Numbered from the stretch's first letter, positions 1-10,150 are shown. The stretch is DNA of 64,000 bases from Hippopus hippopus (GCA_946811185.2 OX328102.1:62327416-62391415), one strand, 5' to 3'. Made by a program: numbers and translations. The notes: generated by a model from the letters alone, not told the origin.

Positions 1-2
1 AA

Positions 3-134
3 TATAACACAACACCTACAACGCAAGGTATGCCAGAGACACAAGACATTAATACATTAATAGATGGAAGTGCCATTGCTATTCAAGACTTAGTTAAAAA
101 ATTAAACAGTGGAGCAGGCATTAAAGTAGTATGA
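3..134 (+). CDS. C-terminal end of an unknown element-encoded protein (partial)
   Basis: An open frame enters from the left edge and stops with TGA at 132-134, leaving 43 residues. The tail is polar and ends S-G-A-G-I-K-V-V. It lies 52 bases before the next ORF on the same strand, in the tight spacing typical of this element. No family is recognisable from so short a piece. A minor capsid or maturation protein would fit the usual gene order, but that is only a guess. Confidence 0.5.
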   Translation, partial: YNTTPTTQGMPETQDINTLIDGSAIAIQDLVKKLNSGAGIKVV

Positions 135-186
135 AGAAAAAATGAAAATGACTTAAGATAATTATATTCATTATATAAAAAAGAGC

Positions 187-543
187 ATGTCTAAATTAAC
201 GTTTAATCGTGTGTTTTATAAAAAACATAATACTAGTTCTATTACTATAGTAGGTGCATCTTTAAAACTAGAAGATTGTGAGATCCTCGAAATTAATAAC
301 ACAGAATATGGTTATCGGAAAGCCGTTGTGAAGTTGTCTCCTGAAAAGGTAATCGCAATGAAAGAGATTGAAGAAAAGGTGAATAAACGTTTACAAGAGT
401 GGGATATACCCCAAATAACACTTGTATACGGTAATAGAGTTTATCCTAAAACTAAAATAGATACCGCAAAAAGCATTAAACTTAAAGGTGTGTTTGTTAA
501 TAATGAAAATAAGTCTTTTCCCCAGCTTTGGTTAGAGATTTAG
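187..543 (+). CDS. Hypothetical 118-residue protein of the Polinton-like element
   Basis: An intact ORF starting at ATG 187, 52 bases after the preceding stop and 54 bases before the capsid-like gene. The product is mixed alpha/beta and Lys-rich, without signal peptide or membrane segment. Its C-terminal stretch (about residues 95-118, with LKGVFVNNENKSFPQLWLEI) has the look of a beta-rich nucleic-acid-binding or OB-like protein. Small single-stranded-DNA-binding-like proteins are known in large DNA viruses and related elements, so that is one possibility. I do not recognise the family. It is one of the few genes of the element without a break. Confidence 0.55.
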   Translation: MSKLTFNRVFYKKHNTSSITIVGASLKLEDCEILEINNTEYGYRKAVVKLSPEKVIAMKEIEEKVNKRLQEWDIPQITLVYGNRVYPKTKIDTAKSIKLKGVFVNNENKSFPQLWLEI

Positions 544-597
544 AGTAAAGTAACACAATTATAATTTTATTTTAAATTATAATTGCAATAATAAAAA

Positions 598-1877
598 ATG
601 GACATTTTAAGAATTGCCGAACCAATTTTAAAAGATGATAGTATTGATGAGTATGAACACCATGAGTATGAACCAATCACAGGTGCAAATCTCAACAACT
701 CAGGAGGAGATATTAGAATTAGTATCGAAACCCAAGATATTTTTACACATCCTAGTGAGAGTTATTTACATATAGAAGGGCGTTTAACAAAGGCTAATGG
801 TACAGCTTACGCAAATGCTGACAACGTTTCTCTAACAAATAATGCTCTGATGTATCTTTTTAAAAATATCAAGTATCAACTTTCAGGTATGGAGATTGAA
901 TCCTTAACACATCCTGGTCAGGCTACTACAATGCTTGGGTTGTTAAAATATCCGGATGATTTTTCCAAATCACAGGTGTTAAACCAATTGTGGTATAAGG
1001 ATACATTACCTACAGCACAAGCTCAAAACAAGGGTTGGAATGTAAGAAAATTATACATCATTAATAATTCTGATCCAAAGGGAACATTTAGCTTTAGAGT
1101 TCCATTTAAACATATATTTGGTTTTTGTGAAGATTATGATAAGATATTGTATGGAATGAAGCAAACTCTCACCTTGACAAGGAATGATGATGAAGATGCG
1201 ATTTTTAGAGCTAACGGTGTTGATGCTGGTAAAATTACTTTGGATAAAATATCATGGTTTATGCCTCACGTGCTACCCGCGGATAAGGAGAAGATGGAAC
1301 TTTATAAACTTATTGAGAAAAAAGAAATTTTTCCAGTTGGATATAGGATGCTACAATGCGACTCCATTTCAGTTCCTCAGTCAACAACATTTACTTGGAG
1401 ACTTTCAGTTAAATCATCTCCAGAGTGCCACGTTTTATCATTGTAGGCTTTCAGACTGATAAAATTGGTAATCAAGAGCAAAATCCATCCATATTTGACA
1501 ACGTAGACGTTAAAAATATTTATGTTATGTTAAATGCTACCCGATACCCTGCGGTTGACTACAATCTTTCATTTACTAGGCAACAATTTAGTAGAGCGTA
1601 TGGTGACGCTGCATTATTTAGATCTAAGTTTTATAACATGGATGAGTTGGTATCAAATCCTAATATCACCCCATCAGATTATAAAACACTTTATCCTTTG
1701 TTTTTGTTCGATGTTTCCAAGTAGAGTGAAAAGTTAAAATATTCTGTTACTGATATTCAAATCAAGGCAAATTTTAACGTAAATGTGCCTGCAGACACCG
1801 AGGCATATGCTGTTATTATTAATGATAAGTTAATTAACTTCCAGTCTGATGGGAATGTAATGAGTGTAGTGTATTAA
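598..1877 (+). pseudogene. Double jelly-roll major capsid-like protein, broken by frameshift and nonsense
   Basis: The first piece is open from ATG 598 to 1446. Reading continues in another frame from about 1425 to a TAG at 1722-1724, then in that same frame from 1725 to TAA at 1875-1877. The intact gene would encode roughly 425 residues. Landmarks are an N-terminal MDILRIAEP segment, a middle part with KHIFGFCEDYDKILYGMK and TLTLTR, and a later part with RFIIVGFQTD and NIYVMLNATRYP. Beta-rich sequence with this layout, next to a protein-primed polymerase, fits the hexon-like capsid proteins of Polintons and adintoviruses. The family call comes from memory of related invertebrate proteins, not a search. 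One frameshift near 1425-1435 and one stop at 1722 break it. It lies directly upstream of a small SAP-like gene. Confidence 0.6.
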
Positions 1878-1898
1878 GATTTTCCTTCATATATAAAA

Positions 1899-2245
1899 AT
1901 GATAAAGACATCAGATTTAAAAAAAATTCTTGAAGAAAAAAATATAAAATTTCACTCTTACTGGGATAAAAAACGGTTAGTTGAGTTGGTGAAAGAACAT
2001 GGTTTGTTCCCAGAGGAGTCAGCTGTGTCACCTAAAAAGAAAAAAGTAAGGACCCTAGGTTTGATAGATTAAAAACTATTATGCATAATCCTAAAAAAGT
2101 TAGTTTAGAGGATGTTGAAACTGGTGAAATAAAAACCTTTCCATCAATTTATAGGGCGGGTAAATTTATAGATCATTGCCCTCAAACGATTGTGAACTGG
2201 AATGGAAGGGTTTGGAAAAATAAATATAAGATTAACATTCAGTAA
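1899..2245 (+). pseudogene. SAP-like / NUMOD1-like small DNA-binding protein, frameshifted
   Basis: Two short ORFs abut. 1899-2072 (57 residues) begins MIKTSDLKKILEEKN and has the helix-turn-helix spacing of a SAP-type DNA-binding motif, then a basic PKKKKV stretch. 2081-2245 (54 residues) contains SLEDVETGEIKTF and ends WNGRVWKNKYKINIQ, the pattern of a NUMOD1 or similar HTH module. The frame of the second ORF is open upstream through about 2040, so the two overlap across the A-rich tract near 2035-2050. That suggests one gene of about 115 residues with a single frameshift. It starts 21 bases after the capsid-like gene. NUMOD modules are usually DNA-contacting parts of homing nucleases; here no nuclease core is visible. 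Confidence 0.55.
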
Positions 2246-2327
2246 TTTTATTATGACATTGTCATAATAAAATTTTTTGAAATAAATAAAACAAGATAAC
2301 TTAAGAAATTATATCTATTATATAAAA
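2246..2327 (+). promoter_or_regulatory. Intergenic hairpin between SAP/NUMOD-like gene and polymerase
   Basis: Just after the TAA at 2245 lies a perfect inverted repeat, TTTTATTATGACA then TTGTCATAATAAAA (about 2248-2275). It could form a stem that acts as a terminator or separates transcripts. An AT-rich stretch with TATATAAAA at 2318-2326 precedes the polymerase ATG at 2328. A similar ATTATATAAAA (171-181) precedes the ORF at 187, so this may be a shared promoter motif of the element. Confidence 0.4.
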
Positions 2328-5300
2328 ATGAGTTTATTTAATAGATTTACAAACGCAACAAGACGACTAGCCTCAGCTGTCGTACCAGAATTCATACAAA
2401 GAAGAATAACTGATTTTTGTAACTGGTTAACCGGTAATGTGGAGTCTGCACAAATACCACAAGTGTTGGATGAAATTGTTAACCGCGTTAGAGAAAATTA
2501 CCCTCCAATACCTAGGTTTGAAATTAGACTTGCGCAATCCGCATTTAAAAAGTATGCTACTCAATATGTTATATAGGGTAGAGAAGGCTACACCCCACAA
2601 AGATTTTTCGCAGAAACGTGGATGCCTCTTATAAATATTCTTCAAAATAATTTACAAACAAAGGTAAAACTTGTACTTAGGTGTAAATTATGGTAAATAA
2701 ACAGACCTTGACCAAGGTCCTGTTGAACGTGCTTTCCATAGTAAACAACATTTAAATTTAAACAGAGGAGAAGTAGAGGATTTGTTGAATAAAATGATAG
2801 ATGAAGTTTTAGAAAATTTAGCTAATTTCCAAAGAGAAGGTAGTGGTTGGATTTTTGGAAGTATAGTGCGGTTAGAATTACATACAGCTGCTTATATTCC
2901 TTTAAGAGCTAATGGTCACTTACCTTTACCAAAATGGATTGCTAACAAAAAAGCAGTTATCAATATGAAAAATAAAGATTATAAATGCTTTTTATGGTGT
3001 GTTTTAAGAGCGCTAAACCCTAAAGACAACCATCCAGAAAGAACTGACAAGGATTTGCAAGCAAAGAAAAATAGTGTAAAAATGGAGGGAATAGAGTATC
3101 CTGTTTCATTTAAAGATATAGATAAGTTCGAAAAACAAAATTCAGAAATTAGTGTAAATGTGTATGGGTATGAGGAAACAAAAAAATATATTTACCCTCT
3201 CAGGCTTACAAAAGATGAAAGAAGCAATCATATTGACCTTCTTTTTATTAAAAAAGAAGAAAACATGCACTATGCCCTCATAAAAAAATTTAATAGTTTA
3301 GTGAGAAAACAAATAACAAATACTCATAATGGAAATATAGAATGTTGTAAACGATGTATGAATCATTTTGGTAGTAAAGAACTTTTAGAGAAACATATGC
3401 GATACTGTAATGAACATGAACCTATTACTTTAGAAATGCCGAAACCAGGTACCATGTTAGCTTTTGAAAACCATGCTAGAAAACTTCGGGTTCCCTTTGC
3501 TGTATACGCTGATTTTGAAAGTGTTTTAGAACCAATATACACATGCCAACCAAAACCGGAAGAAAGTTATACTATACAACGTCAAAAGCATATACCTTGC
3601 AATTTCTCCTATATTATAAAATGTTTTGATGATACTGTGTGTGCTCCTATAGAAAGAAGTTATACTGGAGAAAATGCTGAGGAAGTTTTTATAAACTGGT
3701 TAAAAAATGATATACAAAAAATTCATAAACGGTAACACCAAAACCCAAAACCTATTGAAATAACAATAGAGGAAAAAATAAAACATACACAACAAACACA
3801 TTGTTGGATTTGTAATGGTAAATTTAATCATGCTAATTATAGAGTAAGGGATCATTGTCATTTTACACGTAAATATAGGGGCGCCGCGCACAATGAATGC
3901 AACCTAAATGCTAAAAATCCTAACTTCACACCTGTGTACTTTCATAATCTTAGTGGATATGATGCTCATCTTTTTATTAAATGCCTTGGTAAATATGTTG
4001 GAAAGATTGATTGTATTCCAAATAATGAGGAGAAATATATTAGTTTTAGTAAAAACATTTGGGTTGGAGAAAATACAAGTCATAAAATTAGATTTCTTGA
4101 TAGCTTTAAGTTTATGAATTCAAGTTTGGATAAACTTTCAAGCAACTTAGAGGAAAGTCAGTTAAAAATTTTAGCAAAATATTTTACTAAAGAACAACTA
4201 CTGTTAGTTAGGAAAAAAGGAGTTTTTCCTTATGGGTACCTAGATTCTTTTGATAAACTTAAAGAAGAGAAATTACCACCCAAAGAAGCATTTTACTCTA
4301 GTTTAAACAAAGAAGGAATTCCAGATGAAGATTATGCTCATGTGCAAAAGGTTTGGAAAGCTTTAAATATGAAAACGTTTAAGGATTACTTAGAACTTTA
4401 CAATAAAATAGATGTATTGCTTTTAGCAGATGTTTTTGAAAACTTTAGAGATGTTTGCTGTGAAAACTATGACTTAGATCCTAGTTGGTATTATACTGCT
4501 CCTGGTTTAGCTTGGGATGCAGCATTGAAAATAACAAAAGTAAACCTAGAGCTTTTATCTGATCCTGATATGCTTTTGATGGTAGAATTAGGTATTAAAG
4601 GGGGTGTTAGTATGTGTAGTAAAAGATATGGAAAAGCAAATAATGAGGGTATGGGTGAATTATATGATCCTAGTAAACCATCAAAACATTTATTATATAT
4701 AGATGCAAACAGCCTTTACCCTTGGGCAATGAGTCGTCCTCTTCCTACTCATGGTTTTAAATGGATGAATAAGAAAGAATTAGAAAATTGGCAAAAAATT
4801 CCATGTCTATTAGAAGTAGATTTAGAATATCCTAAAGAGTTACATGATTTACACAATGACTTTCCTGTAGCACCCGAACGTTTAAAGATAGAAAAAGTAG
4901 AAAAACTTATTCCAAACTTAAATAATAAAAAGAATTATGTTATTCATCATGAAGCTTTAAAAACATGTGTTGATTTAGGTTTACAGATTACTAAAATACA
5001 TCGAGGACTTAAGTTTGAGGAAAGAACATGGCTTAAGTCATATATTGATACAAACATTGAACTAAGAAAAGCAGCTAAAAATAATTTTGAAAAAGAGTTT
5101 TTTAAGTTGATGAATAATTCAGTCTTTGGTAAGACTATGGAAAACTTGAGAAATAGAGTAGCGATACACCTGGTTTCTAATGGAGAGCGTTATAGGAAAT
5201 TAGTAGCAAAACCAAACTATAGCCACACAACAATATTTAATGAAAACCTAACAGCGATACACATGAAAAAGACTGATATAAAATACATTAAACCTATTTA

Positions 5301-5877
5301 CTCAGGATTAAGCATCTTAGATATTAGTAAAACACGTATGCAAAAAACTTATTATAATTACTTTAAAGCTAAGTATGGTGAAAAGGTTAGAATGTGTTAT
5401 ACTGATACAGATAGTTTTATTCTTGAAATAGAAACTAAAAATTTGTATAAGGATATAGAAAAAGATGTACCTAAAATGTTTGATACAAGTAATTATTCCA
5501 AAGATAATTTCTTAAAAAATGATTGTAATGCAAGAGTAGTTGGAAAGTTTAAAGATGAGTTAGGTGGTAAGATTATGACTGAGTTTGTTGGTCTAGGAGC
5601 AAAAATGTATGCTTATAAAACTTTAGATGGTGAGGAAGATAAAAGATGTAAAAGTGTTAAAAAAGCGGTTATTAAAAAAGAGATAAATTTTGATAATTAC
5701 AAAGAGTGTTTGCTTACAGAAAAGGATCAGTATAGAAAGATGACTGTTTTAAGAAGTAGGGGCCATGATATGTATACTGAAGAGTTAAACAAAAAAGCGT
5801 TAGGATCAAGTGATGATAAAAGGTTTGTTTTGAAAAATAAAATAGATACACTAGCTTGGGGGCATTATAAAATATAA
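2328..5877 (+). pseudogene. Protein-primed family B DNA polymerase (DNA_pol_B_2), broken
   Basis: Replicative polymerase of the element, expected to copy it by protein priming. An N-terminal part runs 2328-2576 and ends at TAG. The same frame then reads to TAA at 2694-2696. Coding resumes in another frame from about 2701 and is open to 5877 except for TAA at 3733-3735. The 2782-3735 part holds a C2H2-like CCKRCMNHF...H...C segment and Exo I (YADFE). 3736-3933 holds a zinc module with CWIC, RDHCH and GAAHNECN. From 3934 come Exo II (FHNLSGYD, residues 3-10), Exo III (YNKID, 156-160), motif A (DANSLYP, 257-263), motif B (KLMNNSVFGKTMEN, from 391) and motif C (YTDTDS, 489-494). All catalytic residues are kept. 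Damage is two or three stops and one frameshift near 2697. Its 3' end overlaps the RING gene on the other strand. Confidence 0.88.
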
Positions 5878-6700
5878 CTTTAATGGTGTTTTCTGTTTTA
5901 CAAATTGGGCAATTGGTAAAATTATTTCTTGAATTACATTCCTCACAAATACAACAATGACCACAATTACAAAATACTATTTCAGGCTTATTTTCCTTAC
6001 ATACAACACACTCATCTTCTTCATAAACTTCTAAACCATTAATATTTGAATCTCCCATTTCTTCTTTTTCCATAAACCTTCTTTTTCTTTTAAAGTATTC
6101 TTGTATTACTCTAAAATGTTCATCTCTTTCTTCTTGGGTTTCTTCTATTTCTTTAAAGTTAAATAAAATATGTTTGTAATTTCCAGTATATTTATCAAAA
6201 GGGTGAATATTTAAAAATGGTATAAACTCTGCTTTGTTGAAATCATAACCTAAATTAGATAAATATTTTTTTAAACCTTTTAACTCTTTTTTATTAGCCA
6301 TAAAAATTTCTATATCATTATAATGAATGCTGAAACCCTTTCCAAAACCATCCCTTTTTTCTAAATTTAAACATGTTTCAAATAAACTAAAAAAATGATT
6401 ACAACATGAGCCATAATATAATATAAATAATGGACTAAAGTTTTCATATGACTCAACTTCATCCTAAACAGGAAAAAAGAATAAATCAAAGTATATTGAT
6501 GTATCATTATATTTTACTACAGCTTTACTATATTCATAATAACAAGCATCCATTATATTAGTAGTTGTATTAATGTAGTCCTTACTTTGAGCATTAGGAA
6601 AATATATAAAATCAAAACCTTTATATTTTATTGGTTTTGCTGAGTATTTTAGTTTATATTCTAAACTTTTTTTAAGCTCTAATTTTAAATAAGATTCCAT
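5714..6700 (-). pseudogene. RING-finger protein of the element, split by a TAG
   Basis: The N-terminal piece runs from ATG 6700 to a TAG at 6466-6464 (78 residues). The same frame is then open through another ATG at 6301 to 5714 (195 residues from that ATG), so this is best read as one gene of about 325 residues with a single nonsense codon. Residues 98-134 counted from the 6301 ATG form a C-x2-C-x11-C-x-H-x3-C-x2-C-x8-C-x2-C pattern, as in IAP-type RING fingers of E3 ubiquitin ligases (about 5900-6010). An acidic linker precedes it. A host-directed ubiquitin ligase is the usual inference for such virus-like genes, but substrates are unknown. The last 54 residues run antisense over the polymerase 3' end, so the original stop may have been lost. 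Confidence 0.7.
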
Positions 6701-6812
6701 TTTTATATATACATTAAAAAAGTTAAGTTATATTTTTACGTTTAATAAAATTCTCTGTTTTACAAATTAGATATTTAGAGAAATCATCCTTGGTATAACA
6801 TTCAAAAATCAT

Positions 6813-7058
6813 CTATAAAATCCTATTTCTTATTCTACCATCATATCCTAGTTTGTATTTCTTTTTATTAACTAACAATAAATCTTTCAAGGCTTTAACT
6901 CTTTCCAAAATTTTATTCAACTCCTCATTATATTCTTCATTCAACAAATCTTTAATTCTATAAATCAACCTGTAAAAATATCCAATTGTTATATAAAATT
7001 CTTTATTGTCTATTTCCATTTTATATACAAGAAAAAAAATATTTAAATTATTTATCAT
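6813..7058 (-). CDS. Hypothetical 81-residue coiled-coil-like ORF
   Basis: A short minus-strand ORF with a second ATG at residue 14 (MEIDNKEFY). It is Leu-, Lys- and Glu-rich, with a helical stretch (ELNKILERVKALKDLLLVNK) that could form a coiled coil. It lies 112 bases upstream of the RING gene on the same strand and has the same AT-rich composition, so it probably belongs to the element. No family is recognised. The open frame extends upstream of the first ATG without a clear start, so it may be a remnant. Confidence 0.4.
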   Translation of the reverse strand: MINNLNIFFLVYKMEIDNKEFYITIGYFYRLIYRIKDLLNEEYNEELNKILERVKALKDLLLVNKKKYKLGYDGRIRNRIL

Positions 7059-7129
7059 ATCATCTATAGCATTGAAACCATCACTCAGTCCTAAAAAATT
7101 TTTAAGATAAAAAAATTTTCAATTCAAGT

Positions 7130-7290
7130 TAGTTTGTTAGCCTTAGATTCGTGTTTAACTAGTTAGTCGGTTAGCCTGGTTAACTAGTTAGTCGATTAGA
7201 AATTTATGGGGGTGGGAATGTTGAGGTGAGGGTTAGTCGGTTGAAGGGTTAGTCGGTTGAAGGGTTAGTCGATATGATTGGGTTGAGAAT
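7130..7290. repeat. Short tandem repeats at the right edge of the Polinton-like element
   Basis: TAACTAGTTAGTCGGTTAG occurs near 7163 and again, with one change, near 7180. Further right, GGGTTAGTCGGTTGAA is repeated about three times (7228-7276). Subterminal tandem repeats are common near Polinton termini, so this is taken as the end region. The matching terminal inverted repeat would lie outside the window on the left. Confidence 0.5.
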
Positions 7291-7572
7291 TTAAGAAGAT
7301 TTTGCGATTTGCGACCCGTTTGTGCCCAGCATTCCCATATATATATCTACTGATGGCTGCGCCCATGAATGATGACAACAGTTTCGACACATCGATGGAT
7401 CTAAGTTTGTAAGATTAAAAAACAAGTTATCGTCCTTTAAAAGACATTTAAGCTTTTCAGAAAATCCTTCTTTTTCACATTTCCTACCACTAAGTCTGAT
7501 TGGCCGTATGCTGTTTGAACAGCACACAAAACAATAGATTGGTCTTTCTTTCACCGGCGTTTGTGTCGCCAT
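7291..7572 (-). CDS. Cys-rich putative zinc-binding first exon
   Basis: An ORF from ATG 7572 (93 residues) whose first 70 residues look like real protein. CFVCC lies near residue 14, then RLSGRKCEKEGFSEKLKCLL, then MCRNCCHH near residue 62. The paired C-x2-C motifs about 45 residues apart resemble a treble-clef module such as the ZAD or zinc-ribbon domains at the N-terminus of animal nuclear proteins. Base composition is less AT-rich than the neighbouring element, and a CpG-containing CACGTGATGACG stretch lies just upstream (7601-7612). A weak donor (TCA|GTAGAT) follows the second motif, so this could be exon 1 of a gene whose other exons were displaced by the element. No downstream exon is visible, so it may be a relic. 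Confidence 0.4.
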   Translation of the reverse strand: MATQTPVKERPIYCFVCCSNSIRPIRLSGRKCEKEGFSEKLKCLLKDDNLFFNLTNLDPSMCRNCCHHSWAQPSVDIYMGMLGTNGSQIAKSS

Positions 7573-7671
7573 TTTGAGTTATGGTCATGTGACTCAATAT
7601 CACGTGATGACGGACTACTTTCTGAGCCAACTACAGAGGTGAATGGGAATGATCCGTAGTGCAAGAGTGTG

Positions 7672-8075
7672 GGTTACGACCAGTGAAAATAGCGATTTTT
7701 ATATTCTAACTCTTCAATTGAAGGCAGAAACAGTTGTTCCCGCGCACTAGTTACCTAGATAAAATGCGCGTGCCTCACAACCAGATGGAAATATGACGTA
7801 ATTTACCTTACATTTCTCGCCCTTGACTTAATATTGTAATGCGTTGCTATGCGGAGGGGGTACGCCACGGGGAATAACCGAAAAGAACTGTTCTGGATTT
7901 TGATTAAGTTCCCCCCCTGAAAGGGTTAAAAGCATGAAATAAATAGAATATTTGGGTTTTTTTCGGTCAAAGTTCGACATTTATTTCTTTGAGTGCGCCA
8001 CTCGTGAAAATATTACCGATGATGTTCAATCGATGAAAAAAATTTCTACCTTTTACCAAAAAAAAGTCCTCTAGA
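7672..8075 (+). repeat. MITE family D copy
   Basis: Shares with several other sites the block ACCAGTGAAAATA, CTCTTCAATTGAAGGC, GCGCACTAGTTACC, AATGCGTTGCTATGCGG, GGTACGCCACGGGGAATA, then AAAAGCATGAAATAAATAG and half of the terminal palindrome (CACTCGTGAAAATATTACCG). The first 30-60 bases of the family (TCATGCTTTCCGGTAG) are missing here. Confidence 0.75.
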
Positions 8076-8167
8076 TCTATGTATTTTCGGTTTTAAAGGC
8101 TGAAAGTCTGGCCCAACATCACAGGCATTAGCTTTTCTTTTCACATTTCACCCACGACAAACTGATA

Positions 8168-8430
8168 TGAGACACGCTTTGGCAAAAAGGAGTTAAATGC
8201 ACCTCTGGGATGCATGATACCAAGCAAGTCATTACAGTATAATGGATCCATAAAATCCATTTCGTATAACAACCGACTTAATCATTAGGTACACTGGTCC
8301 TTTGAAATGCAGAAATTTTACCGAAACAAAATTTTCGACCCATGTCAGCCTGCGCGGATTGCGCAGACTGACCTGGATCGACACTTTTTTGCAGATGCAT
8401 TAAGCCCCATTTTCACAGAACATGGCTCAT
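8168..8430 (+). repeat. MITE family B copy
   Basis: Starts GAGACACGCTTTGGC and ends CACAGAACATGGCTCA, an imperfect terminal inverted repeat. Internally it has ATACCAAGCAAGTCAT, ACAACCGACTTAATCA and a GTCAGCCTGCGCGGATTGCG hairpin, all shared with the other B copies. Confidence 0.75.
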
Positions 8431-8660
8431 TTACGAGTATGTGGAGGTCAAACGCAAATTGATTAATTCTGTTTTTTCGCCGCTTTCAAATGTATTTTAG
8501 TCGTATCACGTCGACAGCTCACTTATTTATGCATGTCCTTGGTTTCATCAGCTCTAGGCTAGGGCTCTGAAGTGTCCAGTCCAAGGAGATTCCATGAAAA
8601 AAAACAAGTGTTCCGAATGAGGATCGATCTTTTCATGCGCCACTGAAGTTCTGTTACAAT

Positions 8661-9033
8661 AGGGATCATTCATGTAAGTCAAATTATCTCCCTTTCTAGA
8701 TAAAAGACTAAAGGTAACCAAACAACAGATTGGTTCTTGAACCTGTACGCCTTTGTTTTGATCCTTGATTGTCATAGGGGTGTTGCGATAAATATACTTT
8801 TGATTTCTGTTTATTTGTAAGGTTCTCTTGTAATTCTAAAGCGAATTCTATTCTCAATCATTAGAGAAAAGCGTATATATCGATTCATAAAACAATTTGA
8901 CCAGATTTATTTAAGATATTATATCAAAAACATATCTGTGTGGTGCAAGAAGATCAAGGATAATAACCAAGTAATCCTTTTATCAGGACCAATGCAGTAC
9001 TGGAGAGGAAGCTAGGGAAATCACTGAAGAAAT
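8661..9033 (+). repeat. MITE family E copy
   Basis: About 375 bp, shared with 22107, 24883 and (inverted) 50437. Marker blocks are GACTAAAGGTAACCAAA, ATATATCGATT and GATCAAGGATAA, with a right end of AATCACTGAAGAA. No coding sequence. Confidence 0.7.
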
Positions 9034-9039
9034 AGAGAA

Positions 9040-9485
9040 TATTTGTATTTTTCGGTGAAAGATCAAAATTTATTTCATCGAGTGAACATCATCGGTAATA
9101 TTTTCACGAGTGGCGCAGCTTTCGATCTTTCACCGAAAAATACAAATATTCTATTTATATCATGCTTTTAACCCTTTCTGGGAGAAACTTTATCAAGATC
9201 CAGTACAGTTCTTTTCAGTTATTCCCCGTGGCGTACCCCCTCCACATAGCAACGCATTACAATATTACGTCAAGCGCGAGAAATGTAAGGTAAATGACGT
9301 CATATTTCAATCTCGGTTGTGAGTCACGCGCACTTTATCTAGGTAACTAGAATATAAAAATCAATATTTTCACTGGTCGTACCCGTGAAATATCGAAAAA
9401 TATTTTCACTGCTATTTCTCGATATCCTACCGGAAAGCATGAAATAATGGTCCCCATTTCTACGAACAAATTATTTTCAAGTCAG
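9040..9485 (-). repeat. MITE family D copy, reverse orientation
   Basis: Reverse-complement copy of the 7672 element. It begins with the palindromic part (TCGGTGAAAGATC, CATCATCGGTAATATTTTCA) and ends with the GAAATATCGAAAAATATTT and GGAAAGCATGAAATAA terminal segment. A 70-residue ORF at 9110 is only a by-product. Confidence 0.75.
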
Positions 9486-9724
9486 TGGCTGCTTTCCCAA
9501 ACAAACATCCTCGAAACAACGTCGGTGCTGGAAGAAAAAAAGGAGTGTTATGAAACGAAAAGTTGATAAGTGACCTATTAACTCATTTTTGGGCCCAGAC
9601 TGAAAAAAATCAACCAATTAATTGAAATACTGTACTAAACTTTTGAAGGACCCACGCTGCAAGAAAAAAAAGTAAGTACAAATGTCTGACCGCCCATGTT
9701 TCTCGCTTCTTGCCACGAGGGATG

Positions 9725-9937
9725 CTCAACCTTTAACAAAACAATCCAGACTTTAAACGACCTTTTTGAAAAGGGCTTTTGAAAACACTGTGGGAAAAGG
9801 AGAAAATGCTGGTGACCAGCATTTTCTCCTTTTCCCACAATGTTTCTAACCCTAGGAAAACAAAATTCATTTTGCTTTCTGCAAATACTTTTAATATGGA
9901 AAGGTCTAAAATGTCGGTCATGTGGTAAAAAAGTTAA
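9725..9937 (+). repeat. MITE family A copy
   Basis: The central palindrome around AAAAGGAGAAAATGCTGG is at 9795-9840, flanked by the family arms (GACTTTAAACGACC to the left, AAAGGTCTAAAATGTCGG to the right). Ends are CCTTTAACAAAAC and GTGGTAAAAAAGTTAA. Confidence 0.75.
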
Positions 9938-9947
9938 GATGCCTATG

Positions 9948-10150
9948 CCTTAACCCTTAAGTGCTAAGCCCGACTCACTAACCTTTTGCGAACAGTGTAA
10001 ATCAAGATCAGACTGCACAGAACGTGCAGTCTGATCTTGAATCTACACTGTCCGATAAGGAGATATTATTCCTCAAAACATAACTTTGAAATAACAATAT
10101 TTGGGTTTTTACTATCGAATTGAAAATTTCATTTCAGTTATTTAGAAGGA
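9948..10150 (+). repeat. MITE family C copy
   Basis: Begins TTAACCCTTAAGTGCTAAG. It holds the palindrome AGATCAGACTGCACAGAACG / GTGCAGTCTGATCTTG and continues through TCCGATAAGGAGATAT and TTTGGGTTTTTACTATCG to GAAAATTTCATTTCAG. Nearly full length. Confidence 0.75.

Larger units (their letters stand above)
1..7290 (+). mobile_element. Decayed Polinton/adintovirus-like element (right-hand part)
   Basis: A block of AT-rich, intron-less, closely packed genes quite unlike the rest of the window. In order it carries an unknown C-terminus, an unknown 118-residue ORF, a capsid-like gene, a SAP/NUMOD-like gene and a protein-primed family B polymerase on the plus strand, then a RING-finger gene and a small ORF on the minus strand. 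Polymerase plus capsid-like protein in one compact element is the signature of Polinton/Maverick and adintovirus elements. The left end lies outside the window, so integrase, packaging ATPase and protease cannot be assessed. The right boundary is approximate: coding density stops near 7070 and short tandem repeats run to about 7290. Four genes carry stops or frameshifts, so this is a dead, fairly young integrated copy. Confidence 0.8.

Noticed and set aside
598..6700. Stop-codon reassignment or programmed readthrough in the virus-like element (three of the stops are TAG)
   Set aside because: Independent frameshifts occur in the capsid-like, SAP/NUMOD-like and polymerase genes as well, and one stop is TAA, so ordinary decay explains the breaks.
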